Source of the DNA: Desulfosarcina sp963705435
Lineage (GTDB): Bacteria; Desulfobacterota; Desulfobacteria; Desulfobacterales; Desulfosarcinaceae
DNA length: 64,000 nucleotides
NCBI GenBank assembly: GCA_963705435.1
Contig: CAVPJR010000025.1
Span: 124,001 to 188,000, forward strand
Direction: 5' to 3'
The notes under the pieces were generated by a model. The model saw only the letters and a list, made by a program, of their open reading frames with translations. It made no database searches and was not told where the DNA came from. The stretch's first letter is position 1, and each line of letters begins with the position of its first letter. Below are positions 1 through 9,300 of this stretch, piece by piece. A program made the position numbers and the translations under genes.

Positions 1-1
1 G

Positions 2-724
2 GCCGCGCCATGATTGGCCAAGCCAGCGCCTGGCATCGCGGGACAGCCGGGCGCCGTGTGCATCGGGGTGATCCGGCACCATTTCCGGAAATCGTCGTAC
101 GCCTGTTTTATAGCGACCATCGGGAAACGGCGCATCGTAAGCGCTGCATTCGGCCGAGGAGAGCTGGGGGCAGGTCCGTTTGAGGAGCCTCCCCGGAGAG
201 AGGTCGGGGTTCTTTTTGACCCAGGCCCGCCACTCCAGAAATCCCCTGGAAAGCTGATGGTCGCCGGACCCGAGGGTGGTGTTCATGACCAGCAGGCGGG
301 AGAATCGCTCGGGCATCGCCATCGGCAGCGTCAGGCCGATAATCCCGCCCCAGTCCTGGCAGACCAGAGTGATATCAGTCAGATCCAACCGTTCGATGAG
401 GGCCAACAGGGTATTGCGGTGGAAATCGAAATGGTATGCGGATGGGTCGATCGGTTTGTCCGACCGCCCGAATCCGAAAAAATCGGGTGCGACAACACGT
501 CCCCCGGCCCCGGTGAAGACCGGTATCATGCGGCGGTATAGATAGCTCCAGGTTGGCTCACCGTGCAGACACAAAAAAGTCGTTCCGGCCACTTCAGGCC
601 GCTCATCCAGGTAGTGCAGGCGAAGCCCTTCGAAACCTTTCAGGCTGTCCAGGTAATTGGGGGGAAACGGGAAATCGGGTAGGCCGTCGAAGCGTTCATC
701 CGGTGTTCTCAATGCATCGAGCAT
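2..724 (-). CDS. Haloalkane dehalogenase-like alpha/beta hydrolase (3' end outside window)
   Basis: Hydrolytic dehalogenases of this family release halide from short haloalkanes through an aspartyl-ester intermediate. Reading from the ATG at 724 gives about 241 codons that stay open to the window edge, so the C-terminus, including the catalytic His, is missing. The segment HGEPTWSYLYRRM supplies the oxyanion-hole region. VAPDFFGFGRSDKP follows, and then VCQDWGG, where Asp is the nucleophile and the adjacent Trp is the halide-binding residue of DhlA-type enzymes. The order and spacing match DhlA/DhmA rather than epoxide hydrolases. The family call is fairly safe. True substrate specificity, including possible ester or epoxide activity, cannot be read from a partial sequence. 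Confidence 0.8.
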   Translation of the reverse strand, partial: MLDALRTPDERFDGLPDFPFPPNYLDSLKGFEGLRLHYLDERPEVAGTTFLCLHGEPTWSYLYRRMIPVFTGAGGRVVAPDFFGFGRSDKPIDPSAYHFDFHRNTLLALIERLDLTDITLVCQDWGGIIGLTLPMAMPERFSRLLVMNTTLGSGDHQLSRGFLEWRAWVKKNPDLSPGRLLKRTCPQLSSAECSAYDAPFPDGRYKTGVRRFPEMVPDHPDAHGARLSRDARRWLGQSWRG

Positions 725-781
725 CGTGGGTCTCCGCTGTCGGAGGATTGAAAAAAGATTGCGCGTGGGGGAACACTGCGT

Positions 782-1084
782 TTACAGCGTCGTCAACTTG
801 CGCAGGTAGTCGCGGACATAGTGCGGCAGAGTGCCCGCCTTCAGATAGGTATTGAAATCCGAATGGGCAATTTCCGGGTTGAGCGTCCACGTGGCCGCCG
901 CCCGCTTGAAAACCTCATACTCACTGATGCCCTGGTTGCGGGCGTGGTTCCACAGGCGCTCCTCATCCGACAGGGGCGTTCGGTTGGCCCAGTATCTGTC
1001 CAGCCGGCGCATCAACTCAAAATAGAGCAAGGCTGCCAGGATAACCAGCAGCATGGGCCATTGAAAAACGACTTCCTCGTTCAT
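782..1084 (-). CDS. Small membrane-anchored hypothetical protein
   Basis: This 100-residue protein begins MNEEVVFQW. The start at 1084 was chosen because GGAGG lies six bases upstream; a longer open frame exists but has no ribosome site. Residues about 8-25 form one hydrophobic segment (PMLLVILAALLYFELM), so the protein is probably anchored to the membrane. The rest is soluble and helical (LSDEERLWNHARNQGISEYE). I do not recognise the family. It lies 57 bases upstream of the dehalogenase-like gene on the same strand and could be co-transcribed with it. Confidence 0.6.
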   Translation of the reverse strand: MNEEVVFQWPMLLVILAALLYFELMRRLDRYWANRTPLSDEERLWNHARNQGISEYEVFKRAAATWTLNPEIAHSDFNTYLKAGTLPHYVRDYLRKLTTL

Positions 1085-1224
1085 GTGAGGCCTCCGGCAA
1101 CAATCATCAACCATAAAATAATGCCGGAAATTAAAAAAACACCGGATTGGCGGACAGATTCGGCAGAATAAAGGTGGTCGCATGAATCGAATTAACCGCA
1201 ACCGTCCTGAACGCGGAGGGCAAC

Positions 1225-1641
1225 CTAATCTCCGATAATTTTTACCAGCACCCGTTTTTTGCGCCGTCCGTCAAACTCACCGTAGAAAATCCGTTCCCAG
1301 GTTCCAAAATCCAGACGGCCGTCTGTGATCGCCACAACGACCTCTCGACCCATGATCTGGCGTTTCATGTGGGCGTCGGCATTGTCTTCGCCCACATTGT
1401 GCCGGTACTGGGAAACCGGTGCGTGAGGGGCGAGCTTTTCCAGCCAAACATCGTAGTCATGGTGCAGGCCGGATTCATCGTCGTTGATGAAAACCGACGC
1501 TGTGATGTGCATCGCGTTGACAAGCACGAGACCTTCCTTGAGCCCACTCTCGTCGATGCATTGCTGCACGTCGGATGTGATGTTGATAAATGCCCTTCGG
1601 GTGGGAACCTCAAACCACAACTCTTTTCGATAACTTTTCAT
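1225..1641 (-). CDS. YjbQ/UPF0047 family protein
   Basis: A 138-residue single-domain protein of the YjbQ (secondary thiamine-phosphate synthase, UPF0047) family. Family hallmarks are clear: NAMHITASVFINDDE, the YRHN..GEDNADAHMKRQ stretch carrying the conserved His and Asp residues of the putative active site, and the C-terminal RLDFGTWERIFYGEFDG. Length is normal for the family. Some members show weak thiamine-phosphate synthase activity when overproduced, but the physiological role is unsettled. The gene stands apart from its neighbours and gives no functional context. Confidence 0.9.
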   Translation of the reverse strand: MKSYRKELWFEVPTRRAFINITSDVQQCIDESGLKEGLVLVNAMHITASVFINDDESGLHHDYDVWLEKLAPHAPVSQYRHNVGEDNADAHMKRQIMGREVVVAITDGRLDFGTWERIFYGEFDGRRKKRVLVKIIGD

Positions 1642-1914
1642 CTTTGACTCCCGCCATTTGAAATGCGAACCCTGAAAAACAAATAATCAACCGATGATCA
1701 TTGATTGTATCAGGCGGGCTCTCTTCAGGAAAGGGTCACAACGACATATAGAACCACAATGACCTCCTCTGTGATTCATCGCTCCTGCCATCGATCGAGC
1801 CGTATTCGAAGCGGCCAGATTAAAAAACACCTATCCCACATTTCCTTAACTGGCTTGCCATAATAGCTGGATGCACTTAGAATGGATGACAACACCCAAT
1901 CGAGGAATCCATAT

Positions 1915-2607
1915 ATGAATCCAGATACAAATCAAGGATCGAAGCCGCCAGTGGCCTCCGGCCGGCCGATTCTGGTCTGGGATCTCCCCACCCGGCTGTT
2001 TCATTGGCTGCTGGTCGCCCTGGTGATCACATCCTTTGTCACCGGCAAAATCGGAGGTTTATGGATGCAGTACCACATGTGGAGCGGCTATGCCATTTTG
2101 GGATTGCTGTTGTTCCGCCTGGCCTGGGGCGTTGTCGGGGGTCGACATGCGCATTTTTCCGCTTTCTTACGCGGGCCTGGTGCAGTGCTGCGCTATGTGC
2201 GAACCATGCACCGTCGGGAAGCACCGGAGCATCTGGGGCACAACCCGTTGGGCGGCTGGTCCGTGATGGCCATGCTGATCACCTTGTTGGTTCAGGCTGT
2301 CACCGGCCTGTTTGCCAATGATGATATTTTCACCGAAGGCCCACTGTACCCCTGGGTCAGCAAGGCGACAAGCGACTGGCTCACCCGTATCCACAGACTG
2401 AACCAGGAAGCTATCCTACTGATAGTTGCCATCCATATAATGGCGGTGCTTTTTTACCTGATCATCAAGCACGAAAACCTGATCCAGCCGATGATCACTG
2501 GCCGCAAAAACTGGCATGCAGAAGCGCAATCATCGTCCAACCAGCTTGGCAGGGCGGCACTCATTGCGAGCGTGCTGGCCGTCGGCATCTTTTTGCTGGT
2601 GCGCTGA
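1915..2607 (+). CDS. Cytochrome b561-type membrane protein
   Basis: About 230 residues with four hydrophobic helices, typical of the bacterial cytochrome b561 / Ni-Fe hydrogenase b-subunit superfamily. These proteins bind two b-type hemes and pass electrons between quinones and periplasmic partners. VWDLPTRLFHW opens the first helix with its heme-ligand His. MQYHMWSGY, and IHRLNQE plus VAIHIMAVLFY in the last helices, supply further His candidates. I prefer the ATG at 1915, preceded by GAGG, over the ATG at 1882. The cytochrome c' encoded convergently just downstream is a plausible redox partner because the two families are often neighbours, but the opposite orientation argues against an operon. 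Confidence 0.85.
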   Translation: MNPDTNQGSKPPVASGRPILVWDLPTRLFHWLLVALVITSFVTGKIGGLWMQYHMWSGYAILGLLLFRLAWGVVGGRHAHFSAFLRGPGAVLRYVRTMHRREAPEHLGHNPLGGWSVMAMLITLLVQAVTGLFANDDIFTEGPLYPWVSKATSDWLTRIHRLNQEAILLIVAIHIMAVLFYLIIKHENLIQPMITGRKNWHAEAQSSSNQLGRAALIASVLAVGIFLLVR

Positions 2608-2714
2608 CACACAATGTGAGCCACTCGCCGATTGCCGAACAGGTGGCTTTAAATTGAAACGAATCGGCTTAATTGGCCATATCGGGCTTCCAACCCATCG
2701 GGCGCAAAGGATGA

Positions 2715-3173
2715 CTAATTTTTCCGGTAGGTCGAGTGACAGGTTTTACAGCTCTTGGCCACCTCACCGAATTGCGCCTTGACGGCTTCAAGATCTCCAC
2801 TTTTAGCCGTTTGCTCCAGTTTTTGGACAGCGCTTTCAAATTGCTGTGCCACGACCATGAATTTATCCTGTTCCTTCATCGCCAGGGCACTAAGGGTGGT
2901 GTCGCCTTTGTCTGACCCGGGCATCATGACCGCCTCCCACGATAATTCGGACATGGTTCGAAGCACCGCCGCATTGCGTTCAACCTCGTCCTTGCTGTAT
3001 GGTGATTGTCCTTTGACCACAGCCGCGATGCGGCCGAAATGCTGAGCGATAACCGTCATCACTGCTTGGCGATAGCGAATGGCATCCTCGGGCTTGTCGA
3101 ATCCGGCGAAGGCCAGACCACCCATGGCGGCCAAAACGATCCCACAAATCACCACCTTTCGTGAAATTCTCAT
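2715..3173 (-). CDS. Cytochrome c'
   Basis: A 152-residue periplasmic c-type cytochrome. Residues 1-23 form a signal peptide ending GGLAFAG. The body is a four-helix bundle (RYRQAVMTVIAQHFGRIAAVVKGQ near the start), and the single heme site CKTCH lies ten residues from the C-terminus, exactly as in class II cytochromes c'. Such proteins bind NO or CO at a five-coordinate heme and are linked to nitrosative-stress protection. The gene converges on the cytochrome b561 gene at 1915-2607. Confidence 0.92.
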   Translation of the reverse strand: MRISRKVVICGIVLAAMGGLAFAGFDKPEDAIRYRQAVMTVIAQHFGRIAAVVKGQSPYSKDEVERNAAVLRTMSELSWEAVMMPGSDKGDTTLSALAMKEQDKFMVVAQQFESAVQKLEQTAKSGDLEAVKAQFGEVAKSCKTCHSTYRKN

Positions 3174-3217
3174 GCATCCTCCTTTTCATTGATAAATTTG
3201 CATAATCAGCAGCATCT

Positions 3218-3829
3218 TTAGGCCTTCAGCTTGGAGGCAATGGCGGCGACATGCTTGCCTTGAAAACGTGCCGCATCCAGTTCATTTTCGCTGGGCATCC
3301 TTTCACCCGACCCGCCTGCAATCGTTGATGCGCCATAGGGAGATCCGCCGGTTATCTCATCAATTCGCATCTGACCCTGAAACGCATAGGGCAGCCCCAC
3401 AATCACAAAACCATGATGCAGAAGCGTTATGTGAAAGGACAGTATAGTTGATTCCTGTCCCCCGTGTTGCGTTGCGCTGCTTGTGAACACACTGCCGACC
3501 TTACCCACCAACGCACCTTGCGCCCACAGACCACCGGTGGCATCCAGAAACTGACGCATTTGCCCACACATATTGCCAAACCTTGTCGGTGTTCCAAAAA
3601 TTACGGCGTCTGCGGAAGCCAGTTCTTCGACTGAACAGATCGGCACCTGTGCCATTTTTTGTTGGGCGTCGACCGCTCCCATCTTTTCGAGCACTTCTTT
3701 GGGAAGCGTTTCGGGTACGCGCCGCATGACCGCTTCTGCACCCTCGATTTTCCTGGCACCCTCTGCCACCGCTTCCGCCATCTTGTGCACATGCCCGTAG
3801 GTCGAGTAATAGACAATTAATATGTTCAT
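3218..3829 (-). CDS. wrbA: NAD(P)H:quinone oxidoreductase, WrbA type
   Basis: A 203-residue flavodoxin-fold FMN enzyme that reduces quinones by two electrons and so avoids semiquinone radicals. The N-terminal IVYYSTYGHVHKMAEAVAEG is the FMN phosphate-binding loop. PTRFGNMCGQMRQFLDATGG and TSSATQHGGQE are the WrbA-specific flavin and quinone contacts, and GGSPYGASTIAGG near the C-terminus is diagnostic. Length is typical for WrbA. It lies 44 bases upstream of the cytochrome c' gene on the same strand and could form a small redox-stress operon with it. Confidence 0.93.
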   Translation of the reverse strand: MNILIVYYSTYGHVHKMAEAVAEGARKIEGAEAVMRRVPETLPKEVLEKMGAVDAQQKMAQVPICSVEELASADAVIFGTPTRFGNMCGQMRQFLDATGGLWAQGALVGKVGSVFTSSATQHGGQESTILSFHITLLHHGFVIVGLPYAFQGQMRIDEITGGSPYGASTIAGGSGERMPSENELDAARFQGKHVAAIASKLKA

Positions 3830-3933
3830 ACTAAATTCCTCCTATATCTTGAGATGTTGTTAACGGTCAATTTTTTCATTCTTGATAAATGCACCCTCCA
3901 AATATTAGCGGGGAGTTCTTTCCAACGTAGTTT

Positions 3934-3962
3934 GAAAAAGGCACTCAATCCTTCGATTGAGT
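3934..3962 (-). terminator. Putative Rho-independent terminator, minus strand
   Basis: Read on the minus strand, an 8-bp perfect stem (ACTCAATC / GATTGAGT) with a GAAG loop is followed after two bases by a run of five T. It would stop transcription from the SYLF gene side at 4355-4933, although nearly 400 bases separate them. It also insulates wrbA from upstream transcription. Confidence 0.5.
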
Positions 3963-4094
3963 TATGCGTTCAAGGTCAACATGCCAGTCAGCATTGGTCG
4001 AACAGTAGTCAACCGACCTCAGATACAGGTTTCCGCATTTATCGCTATGCTCTTGGAAAAGCGATGGGGCATGAACAAACGCTAATATTTTTGA

Positions 4095-4262
4095 ATAGAA
4101 TAGAATTGTTGTGCTGGTCAAGGGGCAAGTGGGTGCAAGTCTCGCCCGGAAAAATGTCGGTACGTCCCGGTAGCTACCCAGAAAGTGGGCTGGAGAGATC
4201 CTCCTGCTGAAGCGTTGGGGACAGATGTATACCGCGAGGGATGCAGCAAGTTTTTAGGTTTA
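4095..4262 (+). other. Possible group II intron domain I remnant (structured RNA-like segment)
   Basis: The gene-free stretch 3830-4354 contains a segment starting near GTGCTGGTC. It continues with the hairpin-like GGGTGCAAGTCTC, then GAAGCGTTGGGGACAG and GGGATGCAGCAAG. These pieces resemble the conserved 5' domain I of bacterial group II introns (GUGYG start, GGGUGnAAGUCC loop, GAAGCG...GGGA). No reverse-transcriptase reading frame and no domain V hairpin follow, so at best this is a decayed fragment. The call rests on remembered consensus only and could be wrong. Confidence 0.3.
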
Positions 4263-4354
4263 ATAGCTCAAATCCCAAGCTTCTGACAGGACTGCCCTTT
4301 GACTTATTCATTAACATTAGCGCTGTTTGGACCGGTTTGACCGCCAACCGCAGT

Positions 4355-4933
4355 CTACATCTTGGGCTCAAAGCTGAACTTCTGCCCGCCCACAGTGGCT
4401 TCATACATGAGCCCCCCTTTGGCGTGCACGAATACGGCCATCCCCTTATGGTAACTTGTTTTGGCTTGGGTCCCGGTGGCCGGGCCGGCGCTGGCACCGG
4501 CGGTGGCGCCTCCGGTACCGGCACTGGCCTGTGCGCCAGCAGTAATGGCAACCGCGGACGCATCGGCGCCCAATTCGAAGCTGCCGCTGGTGAATTCATC
4601 ATAGGCACGCTTGTCCTCAAAAAAGACCATCTGGCTGAAGGCCTGTCCGCCTGCCTGGAAGCCGATGGTCGCCTTGATCAGTTTGGCGGTGCCGGTGACC
4701 TTGCCTTTTGCATATACTTGGCCTGTGCCGTAAGAGCCCCCGACAACGAAACCCCCTTTGCCCACTGTCGGAAAAACCGCATAACCATAGCAATTTTCGA
4801 TAAAAGGCTTCACCGCGGGCGATTTCTTAAATATATCAACGGTATCCGAGTATTGGTCGGCATTGGCGAAGTTGAAACAGGACGCTGCCATGACCAGAAA
4901 GACCGGAAAGAAAAACAATCGAAAAATCTTCAT
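4355..4933 (-). CDS. SYLF (YSC84) domain lipid-binding protein
   Basis: A 192-residue secreted protein with a signal peptide (residues 1-25, ending ASCFNFANA). The mature part is a SYLF/Ysc84 domain, recognised from CYGYAVFPTVGKGGFVVGGS near residue 50, the TIGFQAGGQAFSQMVFFED strand and the closing GLMYEATVGGQKFSFEPK. SYLF proteins bind phosphoinositides or other lipids; in bacteria they are exported and of unknown role. An Ala/Gly/Thr-rich insert (GAQASAGTGGATAGASAG) interrupts the domain in the usual place. A ribosome site (AAAGGAGT) precedes the start. Confidence 0.85.
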   Translation of the reverse strand: MKIFRLFFFPVFLVMAASCFNFANADQYSDTVDIFKKSPAVKPFIENCYGYAVFPTVGKGGFVVGGSYGTGQVYAKGKVTGTAKLIKATIGFQAGGQAFSQMVFFEDKRAYDEFTSGSFELGADASAVAITAGAQASAGTGGATAGASAGPATGTQAKTSYHKGMAVFVHAKGGLMYEATVGGQKFSFEPKM

Positions 4934-5289
4934 GATGACTCCTTTGTAAAATGGGGTGTTGAAAAAAAAATTGTGCGCAGATGAGCCTTTTACTCATTTC
5001 CGAGACGAAATGCAGTGCAAAACTATTTTAATCACGAGATACCCATTTGCAAACTTTGATATGTTTGGATGGAATCATACCTGTGGAAAAGGGCATAACA
5101 ATTGGGATGAATCAATGTCTCCAGTACATACATGTAATGTGAACACGACGATTAGGTGGAGAGGTCAGGCACACAATGTGGCATGAGCGTTTTTCCATTT
5201 TTTTCCATACACATAGAATAATAAAAGGCAGCGCCATCGTGGCCCGGCCTTTCATCATATACCAAATTCTTAAAATATGCTCAGATTGG
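4934..5289. other. Gene-free AT-rich stretch
   Basis: Apart from the short upstream region of the SYLF gene, I see no reading frame with a ribosome site, no convincing hairpin and no repeat here. Base composition is noticeably more AT-rich than the flanks, and this continues through the truncated gene that follows. Confidence 0.5.
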
Positions 5290-5991
5290 TTAACTACAAG
5301 TCCCTATATAGACTAGTTTTCCAGGTTGAGGCGGCTCAAAATCATCCCCATCCCCAATAGTTGTCAGGCAATCCGGCTTATCGTCTTGGTCAAAATCAAA
5401 CTGCACGGTGTATTCTTGATTGGGAACAATCCAAAAAATACTGTATTCTGTTGGGTCTGCGGTAGTTGATTTCGTAATTTCAACTTTTGTGTATTCCTCT
5501 CCATTGCTTCCAGCAATTACAACTATCGTCGCTTTTCCAGAGGTACCAAAAGCTGAATTGTCAATGCTACCTTCAATAATCGCTGCCGTAAAGGGATCGT
5601 CAAAAAGGTGCAGAACCGGTTTAAGCTTATATGTCGGATCTGAGGCGGTCCCGGATACGACGACAGACTTGCTCAAGTCGAAATGGGCCACAAGGTCTAT
5701 TGCTGCGTCTGGACCCAAATCTATAGTAAAATTCTTATCCGTCTTCAGATTCTCGGACGGAATTTCAACCACCCTTTCGGTTATACCACCATGGCCGTCT
5801 GAAACACCCATGGTTGCGCCGCTCACTACAAATCGTACTTGGGTATATTTCCCTGGGCTAAGTTTAGTAGGCGGAACAAGCTCTGTGGTAAAACCGTCAT
5901 AGAACTGGAGCAAATCTATCGTATACGGGGATTCAACTAAAGGCAGCTCTATCCATCCTTCACCGGGTTTATGAACCCAAACTCCTGAAAA
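5290..5991 (-). pseudogene. 5'-truncated DUF4382 domain protein
   Basis: The open frame encodes a DUF4382 beta-sandwich, recognised by TIDLLQFYDGFTTEL, LSPGKYTQVRFVVSGA and HFDLSKSVVVSGTA...YKLKPVL, followed by a carbohydrate-binding-like beta domain (about residues 120-207). Members are normally secreted lipoproteins with a signal peptide. Here the frame, read upstream through VWVHKPGEGWIEL, which belongs to the domain, hits a TAA at 5992-5994 and no signal sequence is found beyond it. The only possible starts inside the frame are a TTG at 5913 or internal codons without a ribosome site. The gene has therefore most likely lost its 5' part. Low GC suggests foreign origin. Confidence 0.65.
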
Positions 5992-6392
5992 TTAAACCAA
6001 GACAATCGTTTATAATTTTATAATAATTTCTGTTTGTTATGGGGATTTAATCAACGTTCCAGAAAGGGAAATGACAAATTTTTCATTAAGGGCATGAAAA
6101 AAGGGTTATTTTTTACCAGATGCAAAATGTCTCGCGACAAGACGATCCTATCTCGAAATGAAATAATGACCTGTATGTTGTGGCCAGGTTGGATGCAACC
6201 CAAATGATGATGCTCTCGACCATCTTCAATAAAAAATTGACTAAGTGGTTGGGCGGACCAAATAGTGAGTATGCTGTTGTATGCAACTATCTTCATTTCA
6301 AGCCAAGGCGATCGTTTCGACACCGAATCGTTTACGATGCAAAGACTCATACGCTCAATAAGATTACCCCTGATGCATGTAAAACGCAGCTT
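5992..6392. other. Intergenic region upstream of the cyclase gene
   Basis: This stretch holds no recognisable gene. An in-frame extension of the cyclase gene to 6180 exists but has no family similarity, and the zinc ribbon that begins at 6393 is a more natural N-terminus. No promoter could be assigned with confidence. Confidence 0.45.
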
Positions 6393-9300
6393 ATGAAATG
6401 TCCTGCCTGCAATACAAACAATCTGGAAACTGCCATGTTCTGCAACCAGTGCGGCAATTCGATGGCGGCGCTGTGCTCGGCCTGCGGCCAATCTAACCCG
6501 GCAGACAGTATCTTTTGCAACCAATGTGGAAAACGATTGAATGGCTCCCAGGCACCCCCTCCCCGGCAGGAGCGCCAACCCCTTGCTTACACGCCCAAGT
6601 TCCTGGCTGACAAGATCCTCACCAGCCACGCGTCCATCGAGGGAGAACGAAAACTGGTCACCGTGCTATTTGCCGATGTGGCCGGTTTTACGGCCATGTC
6701 CGAAAAGCTCGATCCCGAAGACATGCATGCCATCATGGATGGCTGTTTTACCATCCTCATGAACGAAATCCACAAATTCGAAGGCACGATCAATCAGTTT
6801 ACCGGCGATGGGGTCATGGCCCTGTTTGGTGCGCCGCTGGCCCATGAGGACCATGCTCAACACGCCTGTTATGCCGCTCTGGCCATTCAAAAAGAGCTCA
6901 AGGGCTATAGCGGTATGATCCAACAACGATACGGCGTGGCGTTCCACATGCGCATCGGCCTCAACTCCGGCCCGGTGGTGGTGGGCGCCATCGGCGACAA
7001 CTTGCGCATGGATTATACGGCTGTCGGGGATACGACCAATCTGGGCGCCCGGATGGAAAGCCTGGCCGAGCCGGGTACGATCCGTGTCTCCCGGAATACG
7101 GTCCAGCTCGTCAGAAAGTATTTTGAGTTCAACGCCCTGGGAGCAACGCACGTGAAAGGAAAATCGGAGCCCCAGGAGACTTTCGAGTTAAACGGGGCGA
7201 GTCGCCTGACCAGCCGGCTGGATGCATCAGCCGCACATGGATTGACTGCGTATGCCGGGAGACGGGAGGAGTTGGCAATCTTGACCGAATCCTCCGAAAA
7301 AGCATTTTCCGGAAAAGGACACGTGGTCGGGGTCAAGGGTGATCCGGGAGTGGGCAAATCAAGGCTGATCTATGAATTGAGACGTTCCATCGGCAGACGA
7401 CTGGCTTATTTCGAAGGCCGGTGTGTCCCGTTCGGCAAGCCGATTGCCTTTTTACCGCTCAGGGATATTTTACGCAGGTACCTCGATAGCAGCGAGGTTG
7501 ACGACCCTCAATCCGTCACCCAAAAAATCAGGCATCATATCCAAAAGCTTGGATTGGAGGCAGACGACGCCCTGGCCGCTTTCCAAGATCTTCTCGCCCT
7601 GCCGGTGGATTCCCAGACCTGGCCGAACCTGTCTCCCAAAGAAAGAAAGCAAAAAACCTTCGAGGCGCTTCGGGATTTTCTGCTTTATGCAAGCCGGAAA
7701 GATCCCCTTATCCTGGTTGTGGAGGATCTCCACTGGATTGACAACGCCTCTGAGGCGTTCCTGGATTTTCTCATCGAAGCGTTAAACGGCACCGCCATCC
7801 TTCTGCTTTTGATATATCGACCGGAATACCGCCATGACTGGGTGAATCGTCCCGGCTTTCACGAGATCACGCTGGCGCAGCTTCCCCAAGAAACGGGAGC
7901 TGAAGTGATCGGCTCGATTCTCGGGGATGCCGATGTCGCCTCAGCGCTTATCCGCTTTGTGCTCCAGCGCACGGACGGCAACCCGCTATTTATGGAAGAG
8001 CTTACCCGGACATTGCTGGAAAACGGATCGATACGGATGGAATCGGGACGCTACGGGCTGGATAAAACCGCCGACACCACTAAGGTTCCCGAAAATATCC
8101 ACGGCATCATTGCCGCCCGCATGGACAGCCTGGAAGACGAAGTGAAACGGGTTGTTCAGCTGGCGGCGGTGATTGGGCGCGACTTCGCACACCGGGTACT
8201 GCAAAGCATCACCGGTCAGAAGGAAAAGTTGGATGCCAGCCTTGAAACCCTTCAGGAGATGGGTTTCATCTATCGAAAAAACCGCTATCCCGAGCTGACA
8301 TACACATTCAAACATGCGCTGACCCAGGAGGTGGCCTACAAGAGCCTGTTGCGCCGGAAACGAGCACGCTATCACGCAGATGTCGCCGGTGCCATTGAAC
8401 GGCTTTATGCCCAACGGATCGAGGAATCATACGAAGTCTTGGCCTATCACTATGACCGCAGCGAAGATGCGCAAAAAGCATACGAATACCTGAGATTCTC
8501 GGGCGAAAAAGCAATTCGCGCTCATTTTTTATGGGAGGCATATGACTATTTGAAGAAAGCCCTGGGGGCGCTGGATCGCCTGCTCCATGGGGATAATTCC
8601 CGCCAACAGGAACTCGAGGTGCTCCATTTGATGATCATCCCCATCATCGCCCTTGGACTGCCCGAGGACAGCCTGGCCTACCTCGACCGAGGCGTCCGGG
8701 TTTCAACGGCGTTGGATGATCACAGCAGCATGACTCGATTTTACGGCAACATCGGCGTTTTTTACATGAATCGCGGCGATTATGATCAAGGGACGGCGTA
8801 CACCCAAAGAGCCTTCGAAACCGCCGAGCGCATCGGCGATGTGGACGCCATGGCGCAAACCGGTCCCGACTTGTGCCAGGACTTCATGAACGCCGGGAAA
8901 TTCAGGGAAACGATCCAGGTTGCCACACGGATTATCAACGCCGTTGAAAATGCCGGCCGCGAGACCGATTATTTCGGCGGGATGACCAATATTTATTCGG
9001 TTATAAGGGCCTTTGTCGGTTATAGCATGGGTATGCAGGGAGACTTCACCAACGGGCTGACCGTCTGCGAGAACGCCCTTGCCGGTGCGGTCCGCTATGC
9101 CGGACCGGAAACCACAGGGGTTTGCGAAGTTCAGCTGGGCAGCCTGCATTTGCTCAAAGGCAGCCATGAGCTGGCATTCAATTTTATCGGTGACGGTGTC
9201 CGCCACCTTGAGGAGGCAAACTTTTATTGGCATCTGCCCTGGGGCCGGAGCATGTTCGGCCTTGCGCAAACTTTTCTTGGCGACCCCCGATCGGGACTGG

